Source of the DNA: Mactra quadrangularis
Lineage: Eukaryota > Mollusca > Bivalvia > Venerida > Mactridae
NCBI GenBank assembly: GCA_025267735.1
Contig: CM046294.1
Location: forward strand, 42,035,570-42,099,569
Length of the DNA stretch: 64,000 nucleotides
Reading direction: 5' to 3'
Part shown: positions 53,001 to 64,000 of the stretch, piece by piece
Position numbering within the stretch: position 1 is the stretch's first letter
Layout: every line of letters begins with the position of its first letter
The notes under the pieces: model-generated
Database searches by the model: none
Told to the model about the DNA's origin: nothing
What the model saw: the letters and a program-made list of their open reading frames with translations, nothing else
Translations under genes and position numbers: made by a program

Positions 53001-55120
53001 AACTCGACATCATCAGATTAACGTTACTTCACGTGTTCTTTTTCCAATTATCTCCAACTACAAAACACATGCCGTGTCATTATTATGCTGTAATGAGTCT
53101 TTAATACCGTAATTATACATGGTTACAGTACCAAGTTAATCCTCAAAATCAAATTCAATCACATTAACAAAACGTATGTCTGTTACAATACATAATTCTG
53201 TTAGCTTACTTTGACACATTTCCCAATGAAAAAAAAAGAAATAAGCAAAGAATGTCCTGGGCGAATTGAAATTCAGCATTTTTTTAAATTGAGTTAATTA
53301 GCATATTATTCAATTTTTTACATGAATAATCTTTAATCATAGAAAAATTACTAGCGATATACATGATCAGTTTGATCAGTTTATCCATTTAATTTTGTAG
53401 GGCACGCTTTAGTGTGAACATATTTGTGTGGAACGTTAAATAGAGGCATATTATAGGGCATAGTAAAGCACAAGCATAAAATGTTAGGGATAATCGACGA
53501 ATAATCAACCAAGGAAGCCAATATTAACATACACACAAACTTTTAGAATGACGTATTTTCCTTTTTGATCTGGACAAATATTTCATCTATATATATATAA
53601 ATATATATATTGTATATTTAAACCCACACTGATCACATATAAAAGCCATATAGCATTAAGCACTTTGACTAAAACGATCTTGTGAAACAAAACAATTTGA
53701 TTTTAAAGACACGTTTCCTCATTCATTTCTGCATTGAATTGTTTAAATTGTGTAATAAATTTATTAAGTACAGACTAATGTTCATTGAACAATTTTTTTT
53801 ACCAATGCACCAAACAGTAACCCGTACAAAGTGTATTAAAACTGGAAAACAAGAACATAAAACTGTGCAAGTATTCCCATGAAGCCGGAGTCTCAATTAG
53901 TTTCAAAATCAATATATTTGGAATCAGGAAGCGCATGTTGTCTATTCCACTTTATTGTATTAAATGAATGAAACACTTCTACTTTTCTCTCCTTCATTTA
54001 ACCAAACTTGACTACATAAATTTACTTAAATGCCAATCTATGTTCTTACAAACATCGCATCAAATTGTTTTACTGAGTACATATGTACCGCCATTGTTTA
54101 GAAGCAATTTTATTTTTAAAGTCGAATAACATATACAGTGGTCACACAAGTTTGGAGACATTTTCTCTGTGCATGTCTATCAAATGTTTTATACAAAAAA
54201 GATAACTGATTATTTTGTAAATGCTTTTTAGTTCTGCTTTATTTTTTGTTAAGGTTCTACTTATGTTCAGGAGTACCAATGTAGGTCAAATCTGTATTAT
54301 GAAAAATAATTTATTTGATTATGGATTTGTGGGCCTTGGAATGTAAGATGTTGTATCTTATGAATATGATACATGTACCTTCAATAATTTTGTTTTCATT
54401 TTACCACTGTTTTATTTTTAACACGTTTATCTAAAACATTTTGGCCACAGGCCTTCTTCAGTTTACCAATTTTGTTACAGCAATTTACATATTTTATTTA
54501 TCCTAACATACATGAACTTATCTTTCAATTCATTTAACCATCCACCATATATTTACATAATATATCTAAATAACGGTTTTACACAAATAAGTATTGAAAT
54601 TTAAAAATTTAATCAAAAACCCTTTGTCTCCAGACGTTAGGTGGGCATGGTATTAAAACATATAAAAATAATTCCAAAACAACATTTTTAAGTTTAACAA
54701 CATATGATTCGAGCTATGTTACTTGAAAACGATTTTACTATAGTAAAATTACTTGCCGTATGATAGATCAGTTTTATGAACATCTATTTTTACAAGAACT
54801 TTTGTAAAACACTGTATGGCCTATTTTCCATTTGGTTTCAGCATCATACAATCGAATTTGTAAAAACTATCCTTATTAATAATTCTACAAAACCTTTTCT
54901 TACAATTAATTTTGATTTACAACAAAAAATCCTCGACTCTAGAAAAAGTCGTTTTAGAGATGCGAATCACGTAATTTAGTTAGTTAATGTCATACTAGCC
55001 TCACATAAATGTAAACTGGAAACATAATCATTCCAAGGGAATTTTCAAATGTTAAAAAGGCGATAGAAATCTAATTGATCTCACAGCTCTGGTTAATTAT
55101 TACATTATAGTCATAATACT
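47081..55120 (-). repeat. Large duplicon, block X' (inverted copy of X)
   Basis: Collinear with the reverse complement of 16,927-27,195, minus the 1.96 kb X-only segment. It joins block B at 47,080/47,081 and block C at 55,120/55,121, neither of which adjoins X in the first half of the window. ORFs here (49,318; 50,445; 50,602; 53,682; 54,776) are not preserved between copies and are not called as genes. Confidence 0.85.
53587..53625. repeat. AT microsatellite
   Basis: Imperfect (at)n tract matching the one at ~18,437-18,470 in X. Confidence 0.7.
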
Positions 55121-56670
55121 TTCTTCGTAAAACGTTTCAAATCTCAGCGGACATCTCAAACAAAAATACAGACGCAGAAATATCTGTAAAGTAGTACAAT
55201 GTTATAATGTTCTATGGAACAAATAAATATTCGTGAGCCAAAAGATGTCGTTTATATGTAAAGAAAATTTGAAAACATTTCGTGACCTTGTCAAAGATAA
55301 TGACATTTAAACATCTTATTTAATTATCGTATAGTTAGCATCACTGTGTCTACTGAATACAGTATGAACAATTTCAATTTAGACAAAACTGGCATTTAAG
55401 TTAATTATAATCCAACGTTATCATCAACTCCTATTATTTGAGAACTCAAATGAACATAATTACAAGTCTAGCCATGCCACGTTCCGAATCGGAATTGGTG
55501 ATAATAACTATTTTGGAACGTCTGGGCAAGGAAGGATATGAACTCTTCCTATTGACCAATCCTCAAATAGCCAATAGTAAAAATGTCTATATTTATGACT
55601 ATCCAGTAGATTGATAACACCATTCTAGAAAATGTCAAAAGAGTAATTGTATGTCTACATGGCAATCAACACTAATACCGACGGTAAAGATTTAATGTTT
55701 CCATTGCGTGTCCAATGGTCAAGTTTCAATGTAGACATGTTATAGACGACAGTGTGTGTGGATACGATAGTGAACGAGTGATGAATTTTGAACCTTGTGC
55801 ATCATACAAAGGATACAATAGTCTAGAACACAATAGAACTTGTCTATTATTGTCAAAAGCGTAAATCAATGAATAATGAATATTTGTTCGTTTTGTTTTG
55901 TTTAACGCCGTAGAAACACATTGTATAGGTAATATAACGGCGGTCAGTTAACCTACTCACTCTTCCTGGAAAGACCTCTGGATTTAGATGTTAACAACTA
56001 CAACGCACATACTTTCGTCAGTGACAGGCATTTGCGTTTCACAATTAAGAATCATTGGTAGGAGTAAGAATGGCCGTAGAAATAATATCATGACCAAGCT
56101 CCACGAAAGTATGTCCCGCCCGGGAATCGAACCGACGACCCCTTGATTAGTAGACTTGTGTGCTACCAACTGAGCTAGCCGGGCGGCTTAAATTAGGAAG
56201 AGAAGAACATTCATGAGATTATGTTGACAAATGAAAAAAACACATTAATGTATAACATAATTATACATGATTGTTATAAGTGGCTGATATGAAATATTGT
56301 GGAAAGAACTAGGAGCAATTAGTATATGATTTATATAATGGTATTTAATTAATGACGAATACATACTATCTGCTACCTAAAACTCGATCAGTGATGAAAT
56401 TACATTTTTAAATATTTGTCATTACAGCTATATCACGTTTAATTAATTTTGATAAAATATCTCTTTTGATTATTTTTGCATTTTTTTAATAAAAAGTACA
56501 TTTTACAAATAAACTATAGTTCATGCTAAATTTATATGTAAAGTGAAATAGCTTTTAACGCTAATATACATATTATAAAATCAAATACAATATTTGTTTT
56601 GGAGCGTTAGAATCTTTGCTTAGTTTAAAATGTGTCATGTGCGTGATATGCGGCGTCAACATGTAAACGA
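55121..56670 (-). repeat. Block C, inverted copy of the start of A/B
   Basis: The reverse complement matches 34,703-36,255 (B), and 55,121-55,884 matches A 293-1,058. It carries the same SINE in the same place. At 55,121 (ctttcttcg) it is closer to A (cgaagaaag at 1,050-1,058) than to B. The right limit lies at the tcaacatgta motif (56,658-56,667), mirrored at 34,706-34,716 in B. Confidence 0.85.
55885..56188 (-). mobile_element. tRNA-Lys-like SINE, minus strand (third copy of the shared insertion)
   Basis: The head on the minus strand is gccgcccggctagctcagtt; the B box ggttcgattcc is intact. It lacks part of the aaatccagagatttagcc stretch. The ORF at 55,984-56,169 is SINE sequence. Confidence 0.92.
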
Positions 56671-56671
56671 C

Positions 56672-56826
56672 GGTAAGCTCTTCCTACTATAGGTTTCCTG
56701 GACACTTTTCTATCACCAGCACTAACGTACCCTATCACGAGGCCGACAACTCATGTATAGGGTATGACATACCGCGACAGGGTTCAAAGTCAGACATTCT
56801 AACTAATACACCACGGCCGCGGCTTG
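56672..56826 (-). mobile_element. SINE with another tRNA-like head
   Basis: The minus-strand head gccgcggccgtggtgtatta, then gttagaatgtctgactttgaaccctg, is tRNA-like. The body ataggtttcctggacactttt, then accagcactaacgtaccct, parallels the SINE at 58,060-58,347. It begins exactly where block C homology stops. Confidence 0.55.
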
Positions 56827-57054
56827 CCATCAATCATAAAACAAACCGACAAAATAATAAAATCTCATCGGATATAACTTTAAACACTTTCATATAGCTT
56901 TATGTATTAAATATGTTCTGTCACATTTACCGCCATGAACGGCAATCCATGCTAATGAAATCTCATCATTTTAACTCTTGCGTACCCGTACGGACTGTTA
57001 CGTTTTTACCAGGGTCCTTGAGATGAGCCCAGGATACACGTATCAGTTTCAGAG
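56827..57054. other. Short spacer
   Basis: Unique sequence that becomes more GC-rich toward the nuclease-like remnant; nothing else recognised. Confidence 0.4.
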
Positions 57055-57336
57055 TCAAATCGTGAACAAAATAGTGGCTAAGTATGGATTAAACATGCAT
57101 ATCTTCCAGATATGGTTCGGTACGGGAGTGTTGTTTTGTACCATGTGCGTATCGTCACCTTGAAACGCAAGGCTTGCTACGGCTACGACTGTCGGCACGT
57201 ACGTGTCCGTAACAAGCCACGATTTATGGGACTGAGGCATTACAACAATAACCAAAGTATTAAGTAAATTCAATTGCATACTAATGTTAAATGACCCAAG
57301 CAGATTTTTATTGTAAAGAGAGTAGGAAAAAAACAT
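57055..57336 (-). pseudogene. DNA/RNA non-specific endonuclease-like remnant
   Basis: The minus frame of 93 codons contains, at about residues 38-90, a run from SWLVTDTYVPTVVAVASLAF through NNTPVPNHIWKICMFNP. In the DNA/RNA non-specific (EndoG-like) nuclease family, common in molluscs as secreted proteins, the C-terminal half has a ...GT.G.L........VP.Y.WK..Y.P pattern, which this resembles around VPNHIWKICMFNP. The local GC content is higher than in the flanks. No active-site DRGH motif, signal peptide or upstream domain is present, and the frame stops soon after. It is therefore at most an exon relic. The call is by eye and tentative; it could also be a chance ORF in a GC-richer patch. Confidence 0.3.
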
Positions 57337-57352
57337 ATAATCAACACCATTA

Positions 57353-57570
57353 ATAATTTCATCGCTATTCTACCTCCTGCCACTGATTTTTAATTATTTA
57401 GGACAATAGTCAGTCACTGACGAAGTATGCACCGAGTAGTTTGTTAACAGCTTAATCCAGAGATTAAGCCTCTCCAGGAACTGTGAGTAGGTGGACTGAC
57501 CGCTGTGATATAATTTGTACAAGGTGTTGCTACAGCCATTAATCCAACAAAATGCAATAAATCTAAACAC
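57353..57570 (+). mobile_element. 5'-truncated tRNA-Lys-like SINE
   Basis: Starts within the body (ctattctacctcctgccactg) without a tRNA-like head. It continues through gtcagtcactgacgaagtatg, gttaacagcttaatccagag and gtgagtaggtggactgaccgc, and ends agccattaatccaacaaaat. It is more diverged than the other copies. Confidence 0.85.
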
Positions 57571-58059
57571 AATGATTACGCCAGTACCTTCAGTGTTTTG
57601 ATTTTTATTATATTTGTCTTATAGATATAAAATAGTGTTTTTTCTTCTCTTCAAAACAGGCTTCCGTAATGCTTGAGACTAGATCTATCATACTAAACTG
57701 TGTTTAAATTCAAAATCTCTCACCCACCATTGATTTGTTTAAACGGACTTCAAATTAAGTAATAATCTAATACAATCAAGATAACTTATCAATTATTATC
57801 TTACATTAAATATTTCAATTACGATATAAATTGATAAATAGACTGTTTGTATCAGTAACTGAATCACATCAATGTTTTTACTGTCAGCATCAGATCATCC
57901 GAATGACAAAAACCCATTAAAGAAATCATGTGATTAGATGATTATAGGACCCAGTTTAGAAAGTATACTGATCACTAATGACCGACATTTTCTTTTAACT
58001 GTTTTATATAAATCTATATTCTTGTGAATTGATACAATCTGAACAATGCTTGTTAGAAA
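57571..58059. other. Unique spacer
   Basis: AT-rich, no gene seen. Confidence 0.45.
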
Positions 58060-58347
58060 TTCTTTTTCACTGGATTTAACGCCAGATCAACACAATTAAG
58101 GTCATTTTACGGCATCCAGCGCACCTAACCTAGCTTTCCTGAACCCTTGTCAATAACCAGTATTCACGTACTCTTCCACAAGTCCGGAAACTTCTCTATA
58201 TTATCCAAGTATTGGAGGAAAATCGACATTATTGTCAAATTATCATGAAAGTGCATAACCTCCCCGGGTGGGATTTGAACCCGTACCCCCTTTGAAACAC
58301 GAGATTCCAAAACCCGGCGCGCTATCAACTGTGCTATTGACCCGGGT
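58060..58347 (-). mobile_element. SINE, second family, tRNA-like head intact
   Basis: On the minus strand a tRNA-like head (58,261-58,346) starts cccgggtcaatagcacagtt and has a B-box-like gggttcaaatccc closed by acccgggg. The body includes actggttattgacaagggtt and ttcaggaaagctaggttagg, and the end is atgccgtaaaatgacc...ggcgttaaatcc, similar to the end of the tRNA-Lys-like SINE. The ORF at 58,164-58,442 reads through it and is not a gene. Confidence 0.7.
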
Positions 58348-60163
58348 TGTTTGAACTTTTTATCATATCTTAAAATGGACACGAATGGTTGCATGTTAAA
58401 GGGATATGCAGGCAAATGACTGTGCCAAACGTATAGAACCAAGTTTAGCCTTTAAAACAGTATTAAGAACGTAAGAAATCACTTACTAATAACATTTGTC
58501 ACTTTAAACATTGTACTAAACGAATGAAAACATGTGACATACGAATTGTTGAAAACGAAAGTAGGATACTGAGGGAATCGCCGAGCTATTTATAGATTTG
58601 TTATATTTCTAACTTGCTGAAATCAAACTTTTTCATTGGTCGCTTCTTGTTCTTTCAACATTCTTAGGCGGTTAAGATATATTTTAATAGAATTATACTA
58701 ATGTTGAACAATAACAAGCTCTGGTATCTTCTCATCAGTAAATGCATATTTTAACACTAATCTATTTTAACGAACCTAACCCACGTGAGTCTAGTTAGGA
58801 AACATCCCAAATATCACGAGAAAATAAATAAATAGTTTGCCAAGTAATATAGCAGTGTGTCTGTTGTATTCACAGTTATTAAAATATAATTCAAAATCAG
58901 GAAATATGAAGTTGAACTTTTGCCTGTATATCCCTTAAAGCGTCTAAATGTAGAAGTAAACTAGGGCACGTAGTTGAAATACATTTTATACTAAATCTTT
59001 AAACGGCAACAAAGTTTTTAGGCTCATATAATCCATGATAAACAATTAAAGCCTCTCATTCATTACATTTTCCTAATTATGTTCATGAATCACATTAATT
59101 AAACATTCATGATGATTTTAATAAAAGCGGGTTCATGTTTTGAAGAATGTTTAGTTTCAATTATTAGGGTAGTAAAGTACAGTATAAACTGCTGCAGAGA
59201 CCTACTGATTACAATGGCAAACTGTTATTTCAGACCGCCCAACTTAATGCCTATAAAAGTCCCTGTACTTAGCGACACACTGTCTGACGCCACTAACGAC
59301 CTAACTTGATCAGTCCAATGTCGATAATTAGGTTTAATTAAGCGATTTGTCATGTCTTAATTGACCCAAAGATGTTTATCACACCTCGATAAGTACTGTT
59401 GAATTGTATAATTGGCCCACCAATCGACACGCAAATTTAGCTATGTGAAAATGCTGCCAAAGACAACTTTTAAATCTATTATTTTAAATCAAATCAGTTT
59501 TTATTTATTACCCTTTCTTTGCACACAATTCAAAGTTAATAAAATCAGGCGTATTTTGCCAAGTAATATTATGTTTTTTATGATCTAACTCAGTGGGCTT
59601 TTTACTTATTTGACTGAAATGTGCAATGTTGATTACATGCTATTATAATGATTTGAACCTGGATTTAAAGACCCACTCTCATATGTGACCTTGTTTGGAT
59701 GGTCCGCTAGAAAGTCACATATGACAAGTTATACTGTATAGTATAAACATAATATTTGCCATAAAAATGCTTTCAAATTCTAAACTAGGTGTTTGACCTG
59801 ATTGTCCGCTATAATGACAATGCAGTCATGAGTGAATAAGTGTTTGATTATGGACTAATCTCCTGATGTATTATACATCACACTATCTTCTGTTTAAAAT
59901 GTATGTCAATGACATACTAGATATCTTATCACATCATAATCTGTATAAATATTCTCATTTCGTCCCCTCTCTTTTGAGTTTAGTGTCTTAAGTAATGAAT
60001 ATTTTTAAAAACGTCATAGAATAACTTGTTAATATAAATATGTTAATGAATTGATTTAATTTTCTTTAAAAAATGTATTGTGATTTCATTGGACGTGTGT
60101 GTACTAACAATAAGCGTTATTCATAAAGTTATTTTAAACCATGTAAAATTTTTAACAAACAAT
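58348..60163. other. Region upstream of the TRIM-like gene
   Basis: AT-rich. No convincing promoter element could be assigned. It contains an 11 bp inverted repeat (59,679-59,689 and 59,714-59,724). The ORF at 59,109-59,309 has no recognisable domain. Confidence 0.45.
59679..59724. repeat. 11 bp inverted repeat upstream of the TRIM-like gene
   Basis: tcatatgtgac and gtcacatatga are separated by 24 bp, about 440 bp upstream of the start codon. It could form a hairpin or bind a dimeric factor; there is no direct evidence for either. Confidence 0.5.
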
Positions 60164-62351
60164 ATGGCAACAGGAGGCAGTGACGTTAGTGCATCGGATG
60201 AAGTATTCAATCATTTGTGTTTTGTTTGTAAGAAGAAAAATATATCAACAATAGCTAGTGTGTATTGTGAGGAATGTGCAGATTATTATTGTGCTGAATG
60301 TGTAGACTTACATAAAATTGTTCCAGTTTTAAGTGATCATGTTCTACTAACTGCCGGTCATGGAAGAAAACTACCAAGTCTACCAACGTCAAAATGTGAC
60401 AAACATACAAAGAATGTTATTGATATGTATTGTCAAGATGATGATGAAGTTGGCTGTATTAAATGTATTACTATAAATCATAGGTAATTCATATATTTAT
60501 TGATCATACCTCTCTTTACTTAAACAATTTTTCTTAACATAATGTTCTGTAGTGAAATGTTATATATTAGGTATACTGTGTTCTTGAGTCCTTACGAAGA
60601 TTTTTACAGTTTCTATTTGTTGAACAGTGCTAATTATTGTCTAAATGTAGACACCCTGTCATCTTTGCGTAATTTGGATAATATGCAAATTAAGTTCGTC
60701 GTAACCGAAATTCATTTTTGTTAATACTACAATAACCAAAAGAGATATGTTAACATATGTATATCAATACCCATGTTTTCAGGCTCTGTTCATCATTTGG
60801 TACTAATTTCAGCTTGATCAGATCGTTAAATATGCAAATGAATACATTATTAATATTTTTTGCCATTGGCTGACAACTGGCGAGCTTAAAACAGAGGTAG
60901 GTGTGAGGAATCCTTACTTTGTCCGCCTTCTTTGATTGGTAGGCAGAAATAAGTTAACATTGTCTTCAGTCAGTATTTGTAGAATTTGATGAAAGTATCT
61001 AACTTTCCTTACACATATATAAATATAATATACTTTCAGTGGAAAATGTAAAACGTTGCATGATATAACGGACTTTGTTAAGAACAACACAAATATTGGT
61101 CCTGAATTTATTCGAGAAGTAAAGAGAATAGAGACCGAGTTAAATTCTCATATGAACGTTTTTCATCAAGAACTGACAGGGTTACAACAAAACAAGAAAT
61201 ACGTCATTGATAACATCGAGGCTACTAGAGACAAGCTTATAAATATCATTAGGAAACAAACTGAAGATGCCATTCAGAAAGTTGAGAAAAAATATGATAC
61301 AATTCATAATGATTTGAAAGCTAAGGTGACTGACTTAAACCGTGAAATAGACAAAATTGATAAACTGCTAAAGGACATAAGTTCAGTGTCACATAATGTT
61401 CCTGAAGTTTTTGTTTTGTCGAAGAAAAGTAAGGATGTTGTATCTAAAGCTAAACAATTGAATAAGGAAATGGAACGTTTAACTCTTGGTAAACGATTGG
61501 CATTTGATCTTGACAGTTTATATAAAACAATTTTAGAATGGGGAATATCTGATCTAGGTAATGTAGCGATTACTCCACAACTGTATAGTTTTAGTAAGAT
61601 AAAGGACGTTAGTCTTGATTGTAATTTTATATATGATTCATGTTGTACACCTGATGGTTCCGTAATTTTTACTGGTTCTGGCAGCAACTCAATAAATCGT
61701 ATTTGTTATAAAACACTAAACGTAGTTGAAAAACTTCCACTGTCATCTCCACCTAGTGGAGTATGTTGTGTATCAAATAGTATTATTGCTGTAGGTCTTG
61801 ATACATCATTTCAGATGATAGATATTACAGATAAACTTAAACTAACTGATAGTGTAACAGTTGATGATACTATTCGTGGTTTAGATTGTCATGATGATAT
61901 ATTCTATGCTACAAGTGGTGACACTGTATATAAGTATGACAGGGATGGTAAACTACTGAAATCTTACAGTGAATATCCTGATGGAAACAGCATATTTTCT
62001 GACATTTATAATCTAGTTGTTAATCCATTTAACAAACACATACATGTCGCTGACTATGACAACGGTGTTATTACAATGAGTCAAGAGGGACATGTGTTAA
62101 ATATTGTTAAAGATAATACATCTAGACCTTGGGGTATATGTGTAGATCAGTATGGACAAGTATTTGTTAGTGGTTACTGGTCAAACAATATTATACAACT
62201 TAGTTGTGATGGTAAATATATAACAACTGTTATCAGTGAAGGATTGGATGGACCAGGAGGAATATGTTTTGATACAACTAGAGGAAGGTTTTACATAGGT
62301 GATTGTAGTAGAAATGTGAAAGTTTATAAAATAGAACATGTTACTGAATGA
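60164..62351 (+). CDS. TRIM-like protein: two B-boxes, coiled coil, NHL-type beta-propeller (no RING)
   Basis: Two coding exons, 60,164-60,483 and 61,040-62,351, with a 556 bp intron (donor ag|gtaatt, acceptor tttcag|t) splitting a Ser codon, give 543 residues. The start at 60,164 (aatATGGC, protein MATGGSDVSASDE) is preferred over an in-frame ATG at 60,080, which would add an unlikely 28-residue leader. B-box 1 uses C19, C22, C35, C38, C43, C46, H50 and H59. B-box 2 uses C78, H81, C90, D93, C98, C101, H106 and probably H114, and is completed only by the splice, which supports the gene model. Residues ~132-257 look coiled-coil. From ~290 on there are repeated beta-propeller blades, the clearest being RPWGICVDQYGQVFVSGYWS and GPGGICFDTTRGRFYIGD. 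No RING domain is present, so ubiquitin-ligase activity is doubtful. Such proteins are intracellular and usually oligomerise; substrate recognition by the propeller and immune roles are inferred from the family. Confidence 0.9.
60484..61039 (+). other. Intron of the TRIM-like gene
   Basis: Begins gtaatt and ends ctttcag. Reading through the donor meets an in-frame stop at once, and exon 2 has no ATG at its start, so splicing is needed for a full protein. The ORF at 60,542-60,724 inside it is not considered real. Confidence 0.8.
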
Positions 62352-62393
62352 GTTCATAACTTCTAGGAGTATATACATGTATGGTTATCTTAT

Positions 62394-62399
62394 ATTAAA
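62394..62399 (+). promoter_or_regulatory. Possible polyadenylation signal (attaaa)
   Basis: attaaa lies 43 bp after the stop codon of the TRIM-like gene. It is a common variant hexamer, but AT-rich sequence produces many by chance. Confidence 0.25.
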
Positions 62400-62851
62400 T
62401 TTGGATTTTAAGTAATTACATGTATAACATTTTATGATAGCTAAGTTCACAGAAAGTAGATCAACAGTGAAACTAGAACTAGTACTTGTTTATTTAAATA
62501 GGATCGTTTATACATACAAGGGTTGGATACTTTACTGTAACATACATCATACGGTTTCGATTTTACGTTCGAGCTATTCAAGTTATGAACATAATGACTA
62601 AATCGTTTAGACTAAATGACTTACAAAGTGCATATTTAGGACGCCCACTTGCAGAATATGTCTTCTTGCTAGTAATCCGCTAGCAATGTGACCCCGTCTT
62701 TAATGGATGTATAAACTTGTCCCGGCAAATGATAAAACACTGTGATGTAAATTAACAAAATATTGACACTTTAATTAGGTGTGTAAGTATGAACTAATCA
62801 CATAACTAAATAGGCATCGATCAGTAGAAAGTTGTGTTACATACTTACTTA
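62400..62851. other. Downstream spacer
   Basis: No gene or repeat recognised. Confidence 0.4.
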
Positions 62852-63148
62852 AGCCACCCAGCTAGCTCAGTTAGAAGCACGCAAGTCTACTGATCGAGGG
62901 GTCGTGGGTTAGATTCCCGGGCGGGGCATAATTTCGTGGGGCTTGGCCATGAATTTATATCTACGGCCATTCTTCCTCTTACCAATGACTTTTTTATGTA
63001 GGACAGTTGTCAGTCACTGACAAAAGTATGCGCTTGGTTGTTGGTTAACAACTAAATCAAGAGATTTAGCTATTCCAGAAGGACTAAGTAGGTTGACTGA
63101 CCTCTGTAATATGACCCTATATGATGCGTTGGTGATGAAAAACTAAAA
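62852..63148 (+). mobile_element. tRNA-Lys-like SINE, plus strand
   Basis: The head at 62,853 is gccacccagctagctcagtt with B-box-like gggttagattcc. The body contains cagtcactgacaaaagtatg and gttgactgacctctg. The 3' end is diverged beyond tatgaccctatatgatgcgt and no clear target duplication was found. Confidence 0.88.
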
Positions 63149-64000
63149 TAAAAATAATTTTTGGTGGGATTTTCGTTTTGTTGTTATTGTTGTTTTTGTT
63201 GATATATATATATTCGTTAAATTTGTTTCCTTGAATTTAAATTGCACAGTAGAGTTCAACTACTAGTATTTGGACCACCTAAATCGTTGATCTTGATCGC
63301 GTATTGGTCTAAATAAACCTCTATCATTTCAAATAATTTATGTTGGACTTGAACATTTTTAAAAGTCGCAAGTGCTTGTTATATACAAAATGTCTATGTC
63401 TTGAAACTTTATTGTACGTGACGATTACTCTTAATGAACAAAAACTACTGATGAATTTGGGATTTTGGGATTTAATTTGGATAGAGCAATGTCTCTTCAC
63501 TGTGTATCAGATGAAACAAGAACTATTTTAAAATAGAGGCATTCCCTTTTTTTGGTTTGGTCTGACGTTCTACCATATTTGATATATAATATCATTTTTG
63601 TATGTCACAGTTATATGATCGTAAATTTATTCATATTTTTGTGAAAATTAAGCCGCCCACCGTTGTGTTTTTTAAAAATACTTAATTATTTAATACACGA
63701 AACGAAAACGCTCGTGAGAATACTGGCTTGCTACTGACCTAATTCAGTGAGGATTTTATGGGCGGATCCAGCTGGGGGGTCAGGGGTTCGGATCCCCGTA
63801 GAATTTGGAAAATGTACATGTCCATTAGTGTATGTCTTGCTTGTTAGTCATTTTAAGTAGTATGAAGCAATTTTGTGTGCCTAACATGGATTTAATGGTT
63901 ATGTAGCTTTTTATCAAAATGTTTTTTTTTTTTTGCAAAATGTGTATAATGTGGTTGTGTTTCGAGGTTCGGATGACCAATACTAGAAAAGTTCCCCGAA
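63149..64000. other. Unique right end, no gene seen
   Basis: Contains a short (ttg)n stretch near 63,178-63,200, an ORF at 63,340-63,531 without a domain, a GC-richer patch at ~63,765-63,805 (ggggttcggatcccc) that might be a repeat relic, and a T13 run near 63,922. Confidence 0.4.

Noticed and set aside
58164..58442. 92-codon minus ORF
   Set aside because: It reads through the tRNA-like head of the SINE at 58,060-58,347.
60080..60163. Upstream in-frame ATG for the TRIM-like gene
   Set aside because: It would add a 28-residue hydrophobic leader unlike the family. The ATG at 60,164 has better context and gives a typical MATGGSD start.
61304..61687. 127-codon minus ORF inside exon 2 of the TRIM-like gene
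   Set aside because: Antisense shadow of a well-supported coding exon.
63650..63810. agccgcccaccg string and a ggggttcggatcccc patch as another SINE head
   Set aside because: The two pieces are ~120 bp apart with no A-box/B-box spacing and no SINE body following.

Overview
The window looks like intergenic DNA from a mollusc, most likely a bivalve. It is AT-rich and gene-poor, full of tRNA-headed SINEs, and its only convincing protein-coding gene is a two-exon, RING-less B-box/coiled-coil/beta-propeller (TRIM-like) gene of the kind greatly expanded in bivalves. The organism call is inference from gene and repeat style; no species marker was seen. Almost all small open reading frames elsewhere look like chance ORFs.

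Layout. Most of the window is built from a few large duplicated blocks, mapped here by eye. Block A (1-10,659) is repeated in the same orientation as block B (34,703-47,080). Block X (16,927-27,195) is repeated in inverted orientation as X' (47,081-55,120). X' runs straight into block C (55,121-56,670), an inverted copy of the first ~1.5 kb of B. The right half of the window, B then inverted X' then inverted C, is therefore a ~22 kb unit bounded by ~1.5 kb inverted arms. Identity between copies is roughly 90% in the stretches I compared, with insertions that distinguish them: a TA-flanked MITE and SINE only in A, a SINE and a tandem duplication only in B, and a ~1.96 kb block only in X. One 254-base tract is letter-for-letter identical between A and B.

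Unique spacers: 10,660-16,926 holds a SINE of a second kind, a 1.2 kb terminal-inverted-repeat element, two tRNA-Lys-like SINEs and a hAT-type MITE. 27,196-34,702 holds one well-preserved SINE and a degraded SINE. 56,671-64,000 holds two further SINE families, a nuclease-like gene remnant, the TRIM-like gene (60,164-62,351) and a final SINE.

Mobile elements. At least nine full or partial copies of one ~300 bp tRNA-Lys-like SINE are present, several with clear target-site duplications. Other SINEs with different tRNA-like heads appear to share its 3' body. Two LINE 3' ends share a tail of the form ctaaataaat..taaatct. No real tRNA or rRNA gene and no CRISPR array was seen. The only gene whose product can be discussed is the TRIM-like protein; two protein fragments (a P2X7 C-terminal-like one and a DNA/RNA non-specific endonuclease-like one) look like relics.
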